Part shown: positions 61,331 through 64,000 of the stretch, piece by piece
Layout of the letters: every line of letters starts with the position of its first letter
Position numbering within the stretch: the stretch's first letter is position 1
NCBI RefSeq assembly: GCF_037975245.1
Contig: NC_092580.1
Location: 9,959,001-10,023,000 of the forward strand
DNA from: Apostichopus japonicus
Taxonomy: Eukaryota > Echinodermata > Holothuroidea > Aspidochirotida > Stichopodidae
DNA length: 64,000 nucleotides
Direction of reading: 5' to 3'
Made by a program: the position numbers and the translations under genes
The notes under the pieces: generated by a model
Database searches by the model: none
What the model was told of the DNA's origin: nothing
The model's input: the letters and a program-made list of their open reading frames with translations, nothing else

Positions 61331-62094
61331 TAGTGACATAAGAATAGATAACATTAACAGCTTAGGCCTAGGCTGGCTTACCAATCTGGTTAAATTTTCC
61401 ATGACTTAGCCTAACACAAAATGAACTCAAATACTGAGTCACTTCGGCCTTGCCTCCGTATCAATGATTGATTTAGATTTAGTGTTAATTTACGTATTGA
61501 TACAACTTAACTTACAGTAAGAGCAGTAAAGGACGTACCAGCTGGGTTGGTTTGATGTAACGAGACAATCCTCTTGATAATACGACTGTTAAGTTGAAAG
61601 TTTGAATGAGGTGCGTACTCTTACAATCAGCAATCTTGCATATGAATAATATAATCAGACAATACGAGTATGGGTATGACTATGCTAGAAGTAGAACTAA
61701 CTAGGCCTAGCTTAGTTAGTCATAATGTAACTGAGTAATACTGGCCTTTCAATGTACACAAAGCATGCGTAGGCCTAACCAAATAAGTTACAATAAATGA
61801 TTCACCATCAGCTGTGTGATACTGCCGAGAATGTGTACGTTATTCTAGGATTAATGACTCATGTATTTTGATTGCAATCCAGTCGCTTCGAGGGCCAATA
61901 TCATAATCCATCGATAAGAAATTTCACAATTTTGACTATCCAGGAGTCGGAGGGGAGTGAATGGCTCCTTTCGACTGAGCAAGTGTTGATAATTTACATG
62001 ATCTGAGTGCGTCATCTGCCATAGTGCGCCTCAAATATTCAGTAAGAAGTATACGTACTATATTATATATAACGCTAGTGAAGAATAGTATGGA
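61331..62094. other. No gene seen
   Basis: AT-rich DNA with repeated TAGGCCTA words, between two LINE remnants. No gene recognised. Confidence 0.4.
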
Positions 62095-62101
62095 ACGCCA
62101 T

Positions 62102-64000
62102 TTAAAAAAATATTAATGCTTGTTCCAAGCAACCAATTAGTATAGTAGAAAAAAGGACCAGGAGGGTTCCCATCAAGGACCCTATAGAGAGAGAAAAAAA
62201 AAATGAAGACACAAACACTCCGACCCGATTACTATGCTTAAAGTGCTTGTCCAAAGCATTCTTAAACCCATTGACACTACTTGCAAGTACAACTATCTCA
62301 GGCAAACCATTCCACTCATTCACAACCCTATTAGAAAAAAAAAAGTTATGCCGAATATTGATCCTACTATGTGACTTTTGGAGTTTAAGAAAATGACCTC
62401 TGGTACAACTACTGTTAGCAAACATGAAGAAGTCGGTAAATGATAAATTGTCGAAACCATACACAATCTTGAAAACCTGGATCAAGTCCCCACGTAACTT
62501 CCTAAGCTCCAGTGTGGTGAGATTCAACAGTTGTAACCGCCTATAATAAGGAAGACCCTTTAAGGAACTAATCATCCTAGTAGCCCTCTTCTGGACCTTT
62601 TCAAGTACTTCCTTATCCTTAGCAAAATATGGGTTCCAAGCCTGCACAGCATACTCCAGATGAGGCCTAACCAACTGCTTATCAAGCCTAACTACGATGT
62701 CCAAGTTCAGAAAACTGAAGTTCCTCTTGATCATACCTAAAACCCTATTACCTCTTTTAGCAGCTTCAAGACTATGTTTAGAAGGTTGCAGAGATGAGTC
62801 AATGTAGATACCTAAGTCTCTTTCAACAGAGACCTCCTGTAACTCCACACCATTAAGATTTTATGTAAACTTTTGGTTACTACTACCAATGTGCATTACC
62901 TTGCATTTATCAATATTAAAAAGCATTTGCCACCCCTGAGACCAGGAAAAAAATTCTTCCAAATCCGTTTGAAACTTCTCAGAATCGCTTTTGGAAGAGA
63001 CCTCAGAATACAACTTGGTGTCATCAGCAAACTTCTTAGCTGTACACAAAATATTTCCGTCGATGTCATTTATCGGCAACAAACAACAAGGGACCCAATA
63101 CAGACCCTTGTGGAACCCCACTAGTAACGTACCCCTGCCAAGAAGAAGCACAGCCTTTAATTATCACCCTCTGTTTCCTATTACCAAGCCAATTCCCGAT
63201 CCAAGACAGTAAATTCCCATTGACACCCATACTCTTCAGCCTAAGTAAAAGACGCTGGTGGAGAACTTTATCAAAGGCCTTCTGGAAATCCAGGAACACA
63301 ACATTCACAGACTTCTGCCTATTTAGTGAGCTTGTTACATCTTCCATAAACTCAAGGATATTAGTGAGACAAGACCTTTTTTGACAAAAGCCATGTTGAG
63401 ACTCTCTGATCAAAGACTGACTGCTGAAGTGACAGACCATAGACTTTTTAACTATAGACTCCATGACCTTACAAACAACACTAGTGAGACCAACGGGCCT
63501 ATAATTACAGGGTGTATCACCCTTCTTGAAAATTGGGGTAATATTAGCACATCTCTAATCCTTAGGAACGTAACCTTCATTCATGAATTTACTGAAAACC
63601 AATGAGAGTGGAACGCAGAAATGGTGTGCAAAAGTCTTCAACAAATACGGATGGATTGCATCCGGTCCAGAAGCTTTAGAAACATTTAGACGAAGCAGCT
63701 CCTTTAAGACAACCTCATCCGAAAATAAGACCGTATCCAGTTTAGGCCTATCACTGCCTCCCTGAAAATCTGGAATACTACTCATATCTTCCCTTGTAAA
63801 AGCCGACACAAAATAGTTGTTCAAAAGATCTGCAAGATCCTGACTATCAGTATCTATATTATCAGCCTGCGGTGCCCTAAGAGAGACAATTGCATCTTTA
63901 ACTTTCTGCTTTAACCTGACATAAGAAAAGAAGGCATTTGGGTTACCCTTAATTTTTAGGGCAATGCTATTTTCGAAATTCAATTTTGCATCAGAGACTA
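62102..64000 (-). mobile_element. CR1-like non-LTR retrotransposon, broken reverse-transcriptase ORF, partial at window end
   Basis: From right to left the minus strand encodes a pre-RT region (NPNAFFSYVRLKQKVKDAIV, VSKASGPDAIHPYLLK), then FKKGDTPCNYRPVGLTSVVC and FLDFQKAFDKVLHQRLLLRL, then VPQGSVLGPLLF and the catalytic box as FADDTKLYSEV (YADD in most relatives). The C-terminal block follows (VSVERDLGIYIDSSLQPSKH, RPHLEYAVQAWNPYF, VQKRATRMI). Reading is broken by TAG at 63,555-63,557 (a tryptophan in relatives), a one-base frame change near 63,070-63,090, and TAA at 62,861-62,863. The 5' part including the endonuclease lies beyond the window. It is a dead but fairly young copy. Confidence 0.88.

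Overview
This window is animal nuclear DNA: AT-rich, intron-rich, crowded with tandem satellites, short poly-C/poly-G runs, foldback repeats and decayed LINEs. The only gene seen nearly whole is a TBK1/IKK-epsilon-type innate-immune kinase on the minus strand. Its divergence from vertebrate TBK1, together with the repeat landscape, suggests an invertebrate deuterostome. An echinoderm is my best guess, and the sequence does not prove it.

Left third (1-34,600). The last coding exon of a plus-strand single-pass membrane protein lies at 10,343-10,720. I could not name its family. Around it are an L1-like reverse-transcriptase fragment (2,187-2,516), a foldback element (6,650-7,045), a 23-copy 70-bp satellite (11,310-12,917), a 45-bp satellite (17,270-17,625), a compound minisatellite duplicated as a block (18,485-19,620), a TA microsatellite, a 21-bp array, and 14 tandem tRNA-like units with A box, B box and T-run (22,494-24,790). 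Two unrelated tRNA-like units follow. A dispersed repeat with AGGTCA half-sites recurs on both strands.

Middle (34,628-58,061). TBK1 runs right to left in 15 exons placed by homology, GT/AG borders and phase, plus one uncertain exon. It encodes a kinase domain with all catalytic motifs and the activation-loop serine, a ubiquitin-like domain, and a long coiled-coil scaffold/C-terminal region. Many introns carry their own tandem repeat: 2.2 kb x2, 65 bp x about 42, 28 bp x6 (palindromic), 74 bp x9, 94 bp x3, 60 bp x10.

Right end (58,062-64,000). Mostly featureless AT-rich DNA upstream of the TBK1 start, with a perfect 23-bp hairpin, a probable LINE tail, and at the edge a broken CR1-like LINE on the minus strand that continues past the window.

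Coordinates of exons and repeats were read by eye; translations used the standard code. No database search was possible.
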